Below, in pieces: positions 47,326-56,169 of a DNA stretch of 64,000 nucleotides. This DNA is from Campylobacter concisus (GTDB lineage: Bacteria > Campylobacterota > Campylobacteria > Campylobacterales > Campylobacteraceae): contig NZ_PIRO01000001.1 of assembly GCF_003048905.1 (NCBI RefSeq), positions 1 through 64,000 of the forward strand, read 5' to 3'. A model generated the notes under the pieces. That model was not told the DNA's origin. It did not search any database and saw nothing but the letters and a program-made list of their open reading frames with translations. The first letter of the stretch is position 1, and the number at the start of each line of letters is the position of its first letter. The position numbers and the translations under genes are program-made.

Positions 47326-48228
47326 TTGGTTATAGCGATCGATCTTGGCTCAAACACATTTCGCCTAGCACTTGTCAAAAAAGAGCAAAATGGCTTTAGT
47401 AATGAGCAAATTTATGAAAAGATAGTAGGAGCTGCTAGAGGGCTAAATGAAAGTGGCAAGATAGCAGATGAGTCTAAAAATAGGCTCTTTGAAGCGATAA
47501 CAGAGGCTAAAAATAAATTTGATTTTGATAAATTTAAATGCGTAGCAGTCGCAACTGAGGCTTTTAGAGTGGCATCAAATAGCGAAGAGATTTTTAGCGA
47601 GATAAGAGATAAATTTGGTATAAATTTTCATATCATCAGTGGCAAAGCAGAAGCAAAGCTTACATTTTTGGGTGTTCAAAATGCTTTTAAAAAGCTTGGA
47701 ATCAGTGAAAATTTTAGTATCATTGACATCGGTGGAGCAAGCTCAGAGATCGGCGAAGATGGAAATTTTATGAGTTTTAAATTTGGCATTATTACATTTT
47801 TTGAGAAATTTAAAACGCTTGATTTAATGCAAGAAAATGCAAAAATTTACACAAAAGATGCAAGAGAATTTTTAAATAGCTTAAGAAATAGATTTATCGT
47901 GCTGACTTCTGGCGTACCAACTACTATCGCAGCGCTACGACTAGGACTTAGCTACGAGAACTATGATCCAAAAAAAGTAAACGGATTTAAGCTTAAAAAT
48001 GACGATCTTGCCTGGTTTGTAAATGAGCTTTTAAAGATGGACGATAAGAGCGCTGATGTGGCGGTTGGAAGAAACAGAAAGTATCCACTCATCGCCGGAA
48101 CCTTGCTTTTAGAGGAGCTTTTAAGTGGACAAGAAGCAAAATTTTTAGTTATTGACGATGGGCTTAGAGAGGGTGTTGGTGTGGCCTATCTGCAAGGAAA
48201 ATTTCAAGAAATTATCACAAATTTTTAG
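47326..48228 (+). CDS. Ppx/GppA family phosphatase
   Basis: 300-residue exopolyphosphatase / pppGpp phosphatase family member with the ASKHA fold. N-terminal phosphate loop is IAIDLGSNTFRLAL, the second motif is SIIDIGGASSEIG, and VLTSGVPTTIAALRLGL and VIDDGLREGVG follow. It is shorter than the ~500-residue Ppx of E. coli and lacks the C-terminal HD-like domain. Start TTG at 47326 with AAGGAT in good position. Adjacent to a phosphate transporter, which fits phosphate or polyphosphate metabolism. Which substrate is used cannot be told from sequence. Confidence 0.88.
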   Translation: MVIAIDLGSNTFRLALVKKEQNGFSNEQIYEKIVGAARGLNESGKIADESKNRLFEAITEAKNKFDFDKFKCVAVATEAFRVASNSEEIFSEIRDKFGINFHIISGKAEAKLTFLGVQNAFKKLGISENFSIIDIGGASSEIGEDGNFMSFKFGIITFFEKFKTLDLMQENAKIYTKDAREFLNSLRNRFIVLTSGVPTTIAALRLGLSYENYDPKKVNGFKLKNDDLAWFVNELLKMDDKSADVAVGRNRKYPLIAGTLLLEELLSGQEAKFLVIDDGLREGVGVAYLQGKFQEIITNF

Positions 48229-48258
48229 TTAATATTTCAAAAATTTAAAGGAGAGAAA

Positions 48259-48690
48259 ATGAGCATAAGAGAGCAAATTTTAGCTGATATAAAAGAGGCT
48301 ATGAAGGCAAAAGATGAGTTTAAAAGAGATACTTTAAGAACGCTAAATGCAGCACTTAAGCAAGTTGAAGTAGATCAAAGGATCGAAATGACTGATGAAG
48401 TGGTACTTCCGCTACTTCAAAAGGAGATCAAAAAGAGGGCTGACTCGGTTGAGCTTTATATAAAAGGCACTAGGGAGGATTTGGCTAAAAAAGAGCAGGG
48501 CGAGATTGAACTTATTAAGGCATATTTGCCAGCACAACTAAGCGATGAAGAGCTTAAAGAAAAAATAAAAAAGATTATTGAAAGAGTTGGTAAAAATTTA
48601 GGCGCTGTAATGAAAATAGCAAAAGATGAGATCGGAGCAAGTGCTGAAGCAAAACGCATGAGTATGATCGCAAAAGAGCTTTTGGCTTAA
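48259..48690 (+). CDS. GatB/YqeY domain protein
   Basis: 143-residue YqeY-like protein, helical throughout, with KEQGEIELIKAYLPAQLSDEEL and a C-terminal ASAEAKRMSMIAKELL segment like the tail domain of GatB. Possibly linked to tRNA-dependent amidation, but function is not established. AAGGAGAG precedes the ATG; 30 bp after ppx/gppA. Confidence 0.9.
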   Translation: MSIREQILADIKEAMKAKDEFKRDTLRTLNAALKQVEVDQRIEMTDEVVLPLLQKEIKKRADSVELYIKGTREDLAKKEQGEIELIKAYLPAQLSDEELKEKIKKIIERVGKNLGAVMKIAKDEIGASAEAKRMSMIAKELLA

Positions 48691-49079
48691 AATCTACAAT
48701 CTTATAAAACTTCTAATTTTGAAAACTTACTTCTAAATGTTGTAAGTTTTCAAAAAATCAAATACGACTTTCATTTTAAAAAGATAATTTTAAAAGCATA
48801 ATACTTATATGAATATGTTAAAAGGTAAAATACAAGCTTTTTTATATATTTATATTGAAAACTGTAATTTTCAAATTGTTATTTTAATTTTCTTATTTTT
48901 TCTTTTAAATGAATTTAAATATTGATTTATAGGCTTATTTTGGATTTTATCTTTTGTATGATTTTAATTTATCCATTAAATTTAATGTAAAAACATTTGT
49001 AAAAAATCAGTTAAAATTTTACAATTTTCAAAAATAATTGTGGTAGAAAATTTAGCTACCCTATTTTTAAATTTAACTA
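48691..49079. other. AT-rich intergenic region
   Basis: About 390 bp between yqeY and a decayed minus-strand gene. It contains a 14-bp perfect inverted repeat (listed separately). Apart from that I see no frame, RNA gene or promoter I would defend. Confidence 0.6.
48717..48757. terminator. 14-bp inverted repeat after yqeY
   Basis: TTTTGAAAACTTAC (48717-48730) and GTAAGTTTTCAAAA (48742-48755) are exact reverse complements with an 11-nt loop, 27 bp after the yqeY stop. The stem is AT-rich, so terminator strength is doubtful. Confidence 0.5.
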
Positions 49080-49541
49080 TTAGAAAAGTATGTGGACATT
49101 TAGTGTGTAGTTTTTAGGCATAAAGATCGGTGAGTCTAAAATTTCAAGCACGCCATCATCAAATGAGAGAGCGCCTATTATCAGTTTTTATGCTCATATC
49201 GGCTAGGTGCACTACCTTTACGATCTGCATTTTATCTGCCGTCCATTCAGAAAAAGCTAGAAATTTAGAGTCCTCTGAAAACAAAAAGCAAGCAGTCGCC
49301 CTTTCGCTAAGTAAAATTTGAAGCGCATCGTCACTTTAACTAAATTTTGATCAAAATTTGATAGTCTTTTTTTGTGGCTTGAAGGCTCATTTTTTAATTT
49401 TAGACAGTGCTTGCTATTTATAAAAAGTCGTAGCTCGCCAAGGGTTGGAGCGCCCATAGCGACCTCATAGCCTTCAAATTTGGCGCTAAATTTGCCATCA
49501 CTGCTACACGCATTTGCCTCATAGTCCCAAGCCGAGCTCAT
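49080..49541 (-). pseudogene. Decayed gene at the end of the macA-macB-tolC operon
   Basis: Three minus-strand frames read as one broken protein of about 150 residues. Frame 1 from ATG 49541: SSAWDYEANACSSDGKFSA, then AMGAPTLGELRLFIN. Frame 2, entered near 49335: SDDALQILLSERATACFLF, then SEDSKFLAFSEWTADKMQI. Frame 3, entered near 49165: LSFDDGVLEILDSPIFMPK, ending at TAA 49080-49082. The pieces continue each other like a small beta-propeller-type or hypothetical protein with S-x-D-S-K-F-L-A-F. It starts 4 bp after the tolC-like stop. At least two frameshifts are needed. Family unknown. Confidence 0.65.
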
Positions 49542-49545
49542 AAAT

Positions 49546-50892
49546 TTACCTATTAAATTTGCCTGCCATGGCTTTGTAGATATTTATCTCATCTTGTAAG
49601 AGCGTGTATTTTGCCTTTAGTAGCCCTATTTTGGCTTCTAACTCGCTATTTTTGGCTTCTAAAAACTGCTTTAACTCAACCTTGCCATAAGAGTATTTTA
49701 GCTCGTAAATTTTTGAAATTTCCTCGTAGTTTCTTATCTGCTCTTGGTAGTTTGTAAGTAGTGCTTCGTCGTTTAAGTAGCCTTTGTAAAATGCGTCTAT
49801 TTCGTTTAATGCGCTATTTAGAGTGCTTATGTAGTTTATTTTTGCAAGCTCAAAATTTGCCTCACTTACTTTTAAATTTGACTTTAGCTTAGAGTAGTTT
49901 AAAAACGGTAAATTTAAAGCAATGTTACCATTTAGAAATTTAAGGCTAAATGCGCCCTCTTTTGTGTTTGAACTGCTTTTGAGGCTGGCTCCTAATGTGA
50001 TGCTTGGATAGAACTCTTTTTGACTAGCTTTATAGTTTAAGATACCCTCTTCTATGCGGTAAATGGCCGCTCTTAGATCAGGTCTGTTTGCTATGGCGCT
50101 TGTTGGCACTTCTAGATCAACGCCCACTTTTTTTACAGGACTTAGCGTGAGGCCCTCAAATTTAAGCTCAAAATCTGGCCTCTCATTTAGCAAAATTCTA
50201 AGTGTTTTTTTAGCAGCCACAAGCTCTTTTTTGGCACTTTCTATCTTGTTTTGAGCGTTTAAAAGCTGTGAATTTATCTGTTTTAGGCTTAGCGCTTCCT
50301 CTTTGCCAAGCTCAAATTTAAGCCCAACTATCTTATTTAGCTCATTATAAATTTCTAAAATTTGTTCATAATTTTTTATACTCTCGTTTAGATATAAAAT
50401 TTGAAAATAAGCGTCTGCTACGGAGTTTATCACACTTAGTTTGCCGGCTTCTAGGTCAAATTTAGTAGCATCTGCCTCAAACATCGCTGCATTTCTGCTA
50501 TTTGCTAGCTTTTGCCAAAGATCAAGCTCGTAGCTAAGCCCTATATTTGAGCCAAAATTTCTGCTAGAAGCACCACCCTCTTTTATATTTTTGTTGCTTG
50601 ATGCCTCAATGCCAGCGTTAAAGCTTGGGATCAAATTTGCCTCCAAAATGCCAGCTTGAGCGAGTGCCTTATTTACATTTATCGCTGCTTTTGCAAGGTC
50701 GGTGTTATTTTTAAGCGTAAGTTCTACAAGCTCATCAAGGTAGCTTTGATGATACTCTTTCCACCAAGAAGTGTTTAAATTTAGCTCCCTGCTAGCGTTA
50801 TCTTCAAGTAAAATTTGCTTGTAGTTTTCATCTATATTTTTAACAGCGCAGCCGCTTAAAACGAGCACTAAAGCTAAGCTTAGAAATTTCAT
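49546..50892 (-). CDS. TolC/NodT-family outer-membrane efflux lipoprotein
   Basis: 448 residues from ATG 50892, one base after the macB stop, with GGGAG upstream. The lipoprotein signal KFLSLALVLVLSGCAVK has the lipobox LSGC, so it is lipid-anchored like OprM/CmeC. Two OEP repeats follow, with long coiled-coil segments (LLNAQNKIESAKKELVAAKK and ISKIYELKYSYGKVELKQF). It forms the outer-membrane channel for the MacAB pump encoded upstream. Confidence 0.9.
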   Translation of the reverse strand: MKFLSLALVLVLSGCAVKNIDENYKQILLEDNASRELNLNTSWWKEYHQSYLDELVELTLKNNTDLAKAAINVNKALAQAGILEANLIPSFNAGIEASSNKNIKEGGASSRNFGSNIGLSYELDLWQKLANSRNAAMFEADATKFDLEAGKLSVINSVADAYFQILYLNESIKNYEQILEIYNELNKIVGLKFELGKEEALSLKQINSQLLNAQNKIESAKKELVAAKKTLRILLNERPDFELKFEGLTLSPVKKVGVDLEVPTSAIANRPDLRAAIYRIEEGILNYKASQKEFYPSITLGASLKSSSNTKEGAFSLKFLNGNIALNLPFLNYSKLKSNLKVSEANFELAKINYISTLNSALNEIDAFYKGYLNDEALLTNYQEQIRNYEEISKIYELKYSYGKVELKQFLEAKNSELEAKIGLLKAKYTLLQDEINIYKAMAGKFNR

Positions 50893-50893
50893 A

Positions 50894-52822
50894 TTACTCC
50901 CTTGAAAGCGCATCTATTGGATTTAGTTTTGAGGCATTTTTGGCAGGCATGTAGCCAAATATGATGCCAATCGCCATCGATGTGACAAGTGCAAGCACGA
51001 TCGAGCCGTTTGAAAAGATCATGCTAAAGCCATCTAAAAAGTTATTAAATATGTAGCCGATCGCGTAAGAAAAGGCTATGCCGATAGCTCCGCCAATTAA
51101 GCAAAGTAGCACCGCCTCTATCAAAAACTGCTGCAAGATGTTGCTCTGTCTGGCTCCGATTGCCATTTTGATGCCTATCTCTTTGGTGCGCTCAGTGACT
51201 GAGACTAGCATGATATTCATCACGCCTATACCACCAACTACTAGTGAAACTACGGCGATACTTGATATTAGAAGGCGCATCGTCGAGATCGTCTCTTCGA
51301 TAGTCTGCTTGATGCTATCAGAATTTCTTGTAAAGAAGTCTTTTTTGCCGTGTTTTATCGTTAAAAGATCAGTCAGGCTCTTTTCTGCGATTTGAGCATT
51401 TACGCTTTCATTTACTTTTACGGTTATTGAGCTAATAAATTTATCGCCCGTTATCTTGTTTATCACAGTCGTATATGGAGCATAAATTTTAAGTGAGCTA
51501 GCATCGCCGATTTTAAACTCATCTTTTTGTAAAACACCTATAATGCGAAGTGGCTTTTTATTAAAAAGTATGATCTTACCGATAGGGTCTTCGTTTTTAA
51601 ATATACTGTTTTTGGTGTTTTGGTCTATTAATGTGACAGAATCTGAGTTTAAAACCTCCTCATCATCGTAAATTCTTCCCTTTTCTAGTTTTAGTCCATT
51701 TACGTCAAAGCTCCCTACTCCACCGCCTTTTAGTGTCGCTGTTAAGGAGATATTTTCATACGTTAGTACGCCTGAAGTACTTGTGTTTGGAGTGACTGAG
51801 TCAAGAAATGACTGCTTTGAGAGCATATTCGCGTCACTTATAGAGAGCGTTTTTACCCTACCTGAGAGCATATCGCCAAAGCCTTTTCCTGGCATTATGT
51901 CGATCGTATTTGTGCCGATCTTTCTGATGCCAGCTAAAATTTGCTCCTGTGAGCCTTTACCAAGAGCTACGACGCTAATGACCGCCGTGATGCCAATTAT
52001 AATGCCAAGCATCGTTAAAAGCGATCTTAGTTTGTGCGCTAGCATCGCATTTACCGACATTTTAAAGCTCTCTATGAGCTGGTCTTTATAGTAGGTAAAT
52101 TTGCTCTTTTCTGGCTGAGTTTGCTTTTTGGCCTCGTAAATTTCACTATTTTTTACGTTGTTGCTTACGATGTTGCCATCTTTTATCTCGATCACACGAC
52201 TCGCGTATTCGGCGATCTTTGGGTCGTGCGTGACGATGATGATGGTGTGACCTTTTTTGTAAAGATCCACTAAAATTTCCATCACTCTAAGACCGCTTTT
52301 GCTATCAAGCGCTCCTGTTGGCTCATCAGCCAAGATGATCTCGCCACCATTCATCAGCGCCCTTGCTATGGAGACCCTTTGCTGCTGTCCGCCTGAGAGT
52401 TTATTTGGTAAATTTTTAGCCTTTTCGCTAAGGCCAAGAGAGTCTAAAATCTCCATTCCTCTTTTTTCTCGGTCGCTCTTATTTGCCCCTGCGTAAATGC
52501 TTGGAAGTGCGACGTTTTCAAGAGCATTCATTGTGCTAAGAAGGTTATATCTTTGAAAGATAAAGCCAAATTTATCTCGTCTAAGCTTAGCAAGTGCGTC
52601 ACTATCAAATTTTGATATATCTTTGCCATCTAGCAAGTACTGTCCGCCACTTGGGCTATCTAAGCAGCCAAGGATGTTCATCAGGGTTGATTTGCCAGAG
52701 CCAGACTGACCGATAATGGCTATAAATTCGCCCTTTTTTATCTCTAAATTTATGCCATGAAGAATTTCTATTTCATTCTCACCTAGCTTAAAGCTTTTTG
52801 TTATATTTTTTAGACTTATCAC
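50894..52822 (-). CDS. macB: MacB ABC transporter, ATPase-permease fusion
   Basis: 642 residues. N-terminal ATPase domain has IGQSGSGKSTLMNILG (Walker A), LSGGQQQRVSIARAL (signature) and IILADEPTGALDS (Walker B). The membrane domain begins with a helix near residue 270, followed by a periplasmic MacB-core region and an FtsX-type three-helix end (ERTKEIGIKMAIGARQ). Start is GTG directly after the macA stop. In other bacteria MacB exports macrolides, peptides or siderophores; the substrate here is unknown. Confidence 0.93.
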   Translation of the reverse strand: MISLKNITKSFKLGENEIEILHGINLEIKKGEFIAIIGQSGSGKSTLMNILGCLDSPSGGQYLLDGKDISKFDSDALAKLRRDKFGFIFQRYNLLSTMNALENVALPSIYAGANKSDREKRGMEILDSLGLSEKAKNLPNKLSGGQQQRVSIARALMNGGEIILADEPTGALDSKSGLRVMEILVDLYKKGHTIIIVTHDPKIAEYASRVIEIKDGNIVSNNVKNSEIYEAKKQTQPEKSKFTYYKDQLIESFKMSVNAMLAHKLRSLLTMLGIIIGITAVISVVALGKGSQEQILAGIRKIGTNTIDIMPGKGFGDMLSGRVKTLSISDANMLSKQSFLDSVTPNTSTSGVLTYENISLTATLKGGGVGSFDVNGLKLEKGRIYDDEEVLNSDSVTLIDQNTKNSIFKNEDPIGKIILFNKKPLRIIGVLQKDEFKIGDASSLKIYAPYTTVINKITGDKFISSITVKVNESVNAQIAEKSLTDLLTIKHGKKDFFTRNSDSIKQTIEETISTMRLLISSIAVVSLVVGGIGVMNIMLVSVTERTKEIGIKMAIGARQSNILQQFLIEAVLLCLIGGAIGIAFSYAIGYIFNNFLDGFSMIFSNGSIVLALVTSMAIGIIFGYMPAKNASKLNPIDALSRE

Positions 52823-54016
52823 TTAAAACTTCTTATTTTCTTTTTCGATCATCTTGGCTATTTCGCTTGCTGAGCCTTGTGATGTGATGATCTCATCACC
52901 CTCATTTACGCCACTAATTATTTGCGTATCGAGGTTGTCTTTTATGCCAGTTTTTACCGCTGTTTTTACCGCTTTACCATCTTTTAGAACATAGACAAAT
53001 GTGCCGTTTTCATCTCTTTTGATGCCGATGCTTGGTACTATGATAGCATCATTTACGTTTGCTATTAAAAGCTCATTTTGCGTAGTCATGCCTATTCTTA
53101 AAATTTTATCTTTATTTTCAACTATGCTTTGCGCGTAATAATAAACAGCTGAGTTGCTTGAAGTGCTTGAGCTTGTGGATTTGCTACTACTGCTAGAGCC
53201 GTAGTTACCATCGCTTAATGTCGTTAAGCCAGGGTCAATCGAACTAACCGTTGTTTGAAATTTTTTCGTTGGCTCAGATAGGATCGAGTACTCAACTGGC
53301 GTGCCAACTTTGACCTTTGTGATGTCACCCTCGGCTATTTGCATCTTCATCTTGACATAGCTAAGATCTGCGATTTTTACGATAGTTGGTGTAGTTTGGT
53401 TGGCATTTACAGTCTGTCCCTCTTCGACCTGCACGCTTACTACAGTGCCATATCTTGGGGCGGTGATCTTTGTGTAGCCTAAATTTATCTTAGCTGTGCT
53501 TAGCTCGATATTTGTCTGCTTTATCTGAGCCTCGAGCTCCTTTATCTTGGCGCTATTTGTGCTATAAGTATTTTTTGCACTTTCAAATTCTTGTTTTGAA
53601 GTGGCATTTTTGGCAAAAAGTGCATTTTCTCTATCAAACTGCGTTTTTGCAATGTTTAGAGCCACTTTTGCACTTTCAAGTTGAGCTTTGTAGATAGCTA
53701 GTTGCGCCTCTTTATTATCGATGTTATTTTGCTGGGTCGAGCTATCGATACTTGCGATCATATCGCCTTTTTTGACCTGATCTCCAAGCTTAACGTAGAG
53801 CTTTTTTATCTGGCCGCTCACCTGAGCACCCACATCAACTAGCTCTGTGGCGAAAATTTCTCCAGTCGCATCGACTTTTTTACTGAATGAACCTTTCTTT
53901 GCCTTTTTGGTGATAAATTCCACCTTTTCATCTTTTATCTTAAAAAAATTATCATAGATAAAATATCCACCGACGCCTAGAATAAGCAGGATTATTAAAA
54001 TTTTAGATTTTTTCAT
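52823..54016 (-). CDS. macA: MacA periplasmic adaptor
   Basis: 397 residues from ATG 54016, after AAAGAGAAG; upstream in-frame codons lack a binding site. One N-terminal helix (ILIILLILGVGGYFIYDNFF), a lipoyl-like domain split by an alpha-hairpin (about 95-190, IKELEAQIKQTNIELSTAKI), then beta-barrel and membrane-proximal domains. A Ser-rich insert (SSSSKSTSSSTSSNS) is unusual. Works with MacB and the TolC-like protein. Confidence 0.92.
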   Translation of the reverse strand: MKKSKILIILLILGVGGYFIYDNFFKIKDEKVEFITKKAKKGSFSKKVDATGEIFATELVDVGAQVSGQIKKLYVKLGDQVKKGDMIASIDSSTQQNNIDNKEAQLAIYKAQLESAKVALNIAKTQFDRENALFAKNATSKQEFESAKNTYSTNSAKIKELEAQIKQTNIELSTAKINLGYTKITAPRYGTVVSVQVEEGQTVNANQTTPTIVKIADLSYVKMKMQIAEGDITKVKVGTPVEYSILSEPTKKFQTTVSSIDPGLTTLSDGNYGSSSSSKSTSSSTSSNSAVYYYAQSIVENKDKILRIGMTTQNELLIANVNDAIIVPSIGIKRDENGTFVYVLKDGKAVKTAVKTGIKDNLDTQIISGVNEGDEIITSQGSASEIAKMIEKENKKF

Positions 54017-54070
54017 TGCTTCTCTTTGTAAAAAATTGGTCAATTTTACTTAATAAGATTAAAATTCTCT

Positions 54071-56104
54071 TTAAACTTCCTCTTTCGCCATGCCAGCCTC
54101 TATCAAAAACCTACTTGGCTGATAATTCACCTTCTTTATCTTGTCGTATTTTGCATAGCTAAGATATAGTTCGTCTTTTGCTCTGGTTACTGCTACGTAA
54201 AAGAGCCGTCTTTCTTCTTCTAGGCTGCCACCCATGCTCATTAGCTTTAAATTTGGAAAGCGGTTTTGTGCAAGATCGACGATAAAGACCTGGTCAAACT
54301 CAAGCCCCTTGCTCGCATGCACGCTGAGCAAACTAACGCCCTGCCCTTCGCTCATCTCGTTGCTGCCAAGGGCTAAGAAGTTGTAAAATTTACTGATATC
54401 TTGATATTTTTTGGCTAGCTCGCTTAGCACCACACTCTTTGCCATTATGCGCTCTTTGACCTCTTCTTTTAGCGCAAGATCGACGTTGCCGTTTTTTAGA
54501 GTTGCTCTTTTTGTGCTGAGATTTTCAACGATTAAAGAGTAAATTTTGCTAGTTTTTATCTCATTTATCATCGTGGCTGGCTTTGAGATATTTCTCATGC
54601 CTCTTAAAAAGTTGTAAATTTCATATAAAAACTGCGCCCCACTCTCGCTTAGCTTTTGTAGTTTTAGCACAGGATGACCTAGGAATTTATCGCTAAAGCC
54701 AAGCTTGGAAAACCTTGAAATCTCGGCAAATTCGTCAAGATCGTCAAAAAGGCCCAGCTGGTAGTTTCGCCTTTTGTTTGATGAGATATTTACGCTTTCA
54801 TCTGGCTCAACTATCCCTTTTATCAAATTTCCATGTCCAAGCTTAAGAAGCGCGTCAAAAATTTCCTTGCTAACTGCGCTACCAACGCCCTTTGCATATT
54901 CGCAGATGTGGATAAATGCCATTATATCTTTTGGATTGACATAAATTCCCATGATATCGATGAGTGCCTTGATCTCACGGCTTTCAAAGAAGCTCACCCC
55001 GCCCTTTCGCTTTGAGCTGATACCTCGCTCTTTTAGCGCGACCTCGATGCCATCGGCTGATGAGTTATTTCTAAAGATTATGGCGATATTTTCTCTATTA
55101 AATGGCGAAAGTGAGATAATGTCAGCGATGTTTTGATACTGATCAAAAAGCTCGTTATAGACAAGCAGCCTTGGGGGCTTGAAATTTCCCTCGCGGCTAA
55201 CGGTTAAGTGCTTTTCATAAAGCCTTGGGTTGTTGTTTATGACCTTATTTGCAAGGGCAAGTATGCTTGAGCTTGAGCGGTAGTTTACATTTAAAGCGTA
55301 GATGTTTGCGCTTGGGAAGCGATCTTTAAATGAGCCTATTATCTCGATATTTGCGCCGTTAAATGCGTAGATGCTCTGGTCAAAATCGCCCACGCAAAAG
55401 AGGCTATTTGTCCTAAATGCGTCTATGAGGCTACCTTGAAGCGTGTTTGTGTCTTGATACTCATCGATCAAAATTTCATCATAAGATAAATTTGCACCTT
55501 TTTTTAGCTCGTCGCGCATTTTTATGAGAAGATCATTGAAGTCAGCGTAAGAAAATTTGGCCTTTTCAGCCTCAAACTCCTCTAGCACGTCTTCATAAAT
55601 TTCAGCATAAACGCCCTGCTCTTCGCTCTTATCGCTTATCCATTTGCCAAATGTTGTGCCTTGCTCGCTGTTTTGAAATAGCGAATAAAGGTCATATAGA
55701 TAAGCCCCGCCATAAGGTTTGACGTCGCTTAAATGATAAAATTTTCGCCTCTCAACAAGACTTTTTAAAAGCGTCTTTAGCTCGCTTGGCTGCTTTAGTG
55801 TGACGCCTTTATCAAGGCTTTTTAAAAGCGAAAATGAGACCGAGTGGAAGGTGCCTGCAGTGATTTTGGAAGTTATTGATTTATCAAAATACCTATTTAA
55901 ACGCTCTATCATCTCGCTTGCGGCCTTGTTTGTAAATGTTAGAAGCAAAATTTTCTCTGGCGCAACACCTAAATTTAGTAAATGAGCGATGCGTGCGACA
56001 ATAGTGCTAGTCTTGCCAGTGCCAGCTGAAGCGATGATGAGATTGTGTCCAAATGGCGCAGTTGCGGCGGTGTATTGTTCTTTGTTTAACCTAGATAAGG
56101 GCAT
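54071..56104 (-). CDS. UvrD/Rep-family DNA helicase
   Basis: 677-residue superfamily-1A 3'-5' helicase. Motif I ASAGTGKTSTIV; motif II LIDEYQDTN; motif III FCVGDFDQSIYAFNGA; motif IV NYRSSSSILALA; motifs V and VI in LLSVHASKGLEFDQVFI and VAVTRAKDELYLSY. Start ATG with AGAGGAAAC upstream. Probably acts in repair or replication restart. Whether it is the Rep or the UvrD orthologue cannot be fixed here. Confidence 0.93.
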   Translation of the reverse strand: MPLSRLNKEQYTAATAPFGHNLIIASAGTGKTSTIVARIAHLLNLGVAPEKILLLTFTNKAASEMIERLNRYFDKSITSKITAGTFHSVSFSLLKSLDKGVTLKQPSELKTLLKSLVERRKFYHLSDVKPYGGAYLYDLYSLFQNSEQGTTFGKWISDKSEEQGVYAEIYEDVLEEFEAEKAKFSYADFNDLLIKMRDELKKGANLSYDEILIDEYQDTNTLQGSLIDAFRTNSLFCVGDFDQSIYAFNGANIEIIGSFKDRFPSANIYALNVNYRSSSSILALANKVINNNPRLYEKHLTVSREGNFKPPRLLVYNELFDQYQNIADIISLSPFNRENIAIIFRNNSSADGIEVALKERGISSKRKGGVSFFESREIKALIDIMGIYVNPKDIMAFIHICEYAKGVGSAVSKEIFDALLKLGHGNLIKGIVEPDESVNISSNKRRNYQLGLFDDLDEFAEISRFSKLGFSDKFLGHPVLKLQKLSESGAQFLYEIYNFLRGMRNISKPATMINEIKTSKIYSLIVENLSTKRATLKNGNVDLALKEEVKERIMAKSVVLSELAKKYQDISKFYNFLALGSNEMSEGQGVSLLSVHASKGLEFDQVFIVDLAQNRFPNLKLMSMGGSLEEERRLFYVAVTRAKDELYLSYAKYDKIKKVNYQPSRFLIEAGMAKEEV

Positions 56105-56130
56105 TGTTTCCTCTTTTTTAAAAAGGGCTA

Positions 56131-56136
56131 ATTATA
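56131..56136 (-). promoter_or_regulatory. -10 element of the helicase gene
   Basis: TATAAT on the minus strand, about 27 bp before the helicase ATG, within the 65-bp divergent region shared with pbpC. Confidence 0.5.
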
Positions 56137-56156
56137 GCTACTTAAACTTTAACAGC

Positions 56157-56162
56157 TATAAT
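56157..56162 (+). promoter_or_regulatory. -10 element almost abutting pbpC
   Basis: TATAAT ends only 7 bp before the pbpC ATG at 56170. Transcription starting the usual 6-7 bp downstream would make the mRNA begin at or next to the start codon. No ribosome binding site is present, which fits a leaderless transcript. Confidence 0.45.
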
Positions 56163-56169
56163 CACGCCG

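Noticed and set aside
49546..54016. macA-macB-tolC as the secretion system for the large adhesin
   Set aside because: MacB is an ATPase plus FtsX-type permease, not a LapB/HlyB-type exporter, and the adhesin gene is 16 kb away.
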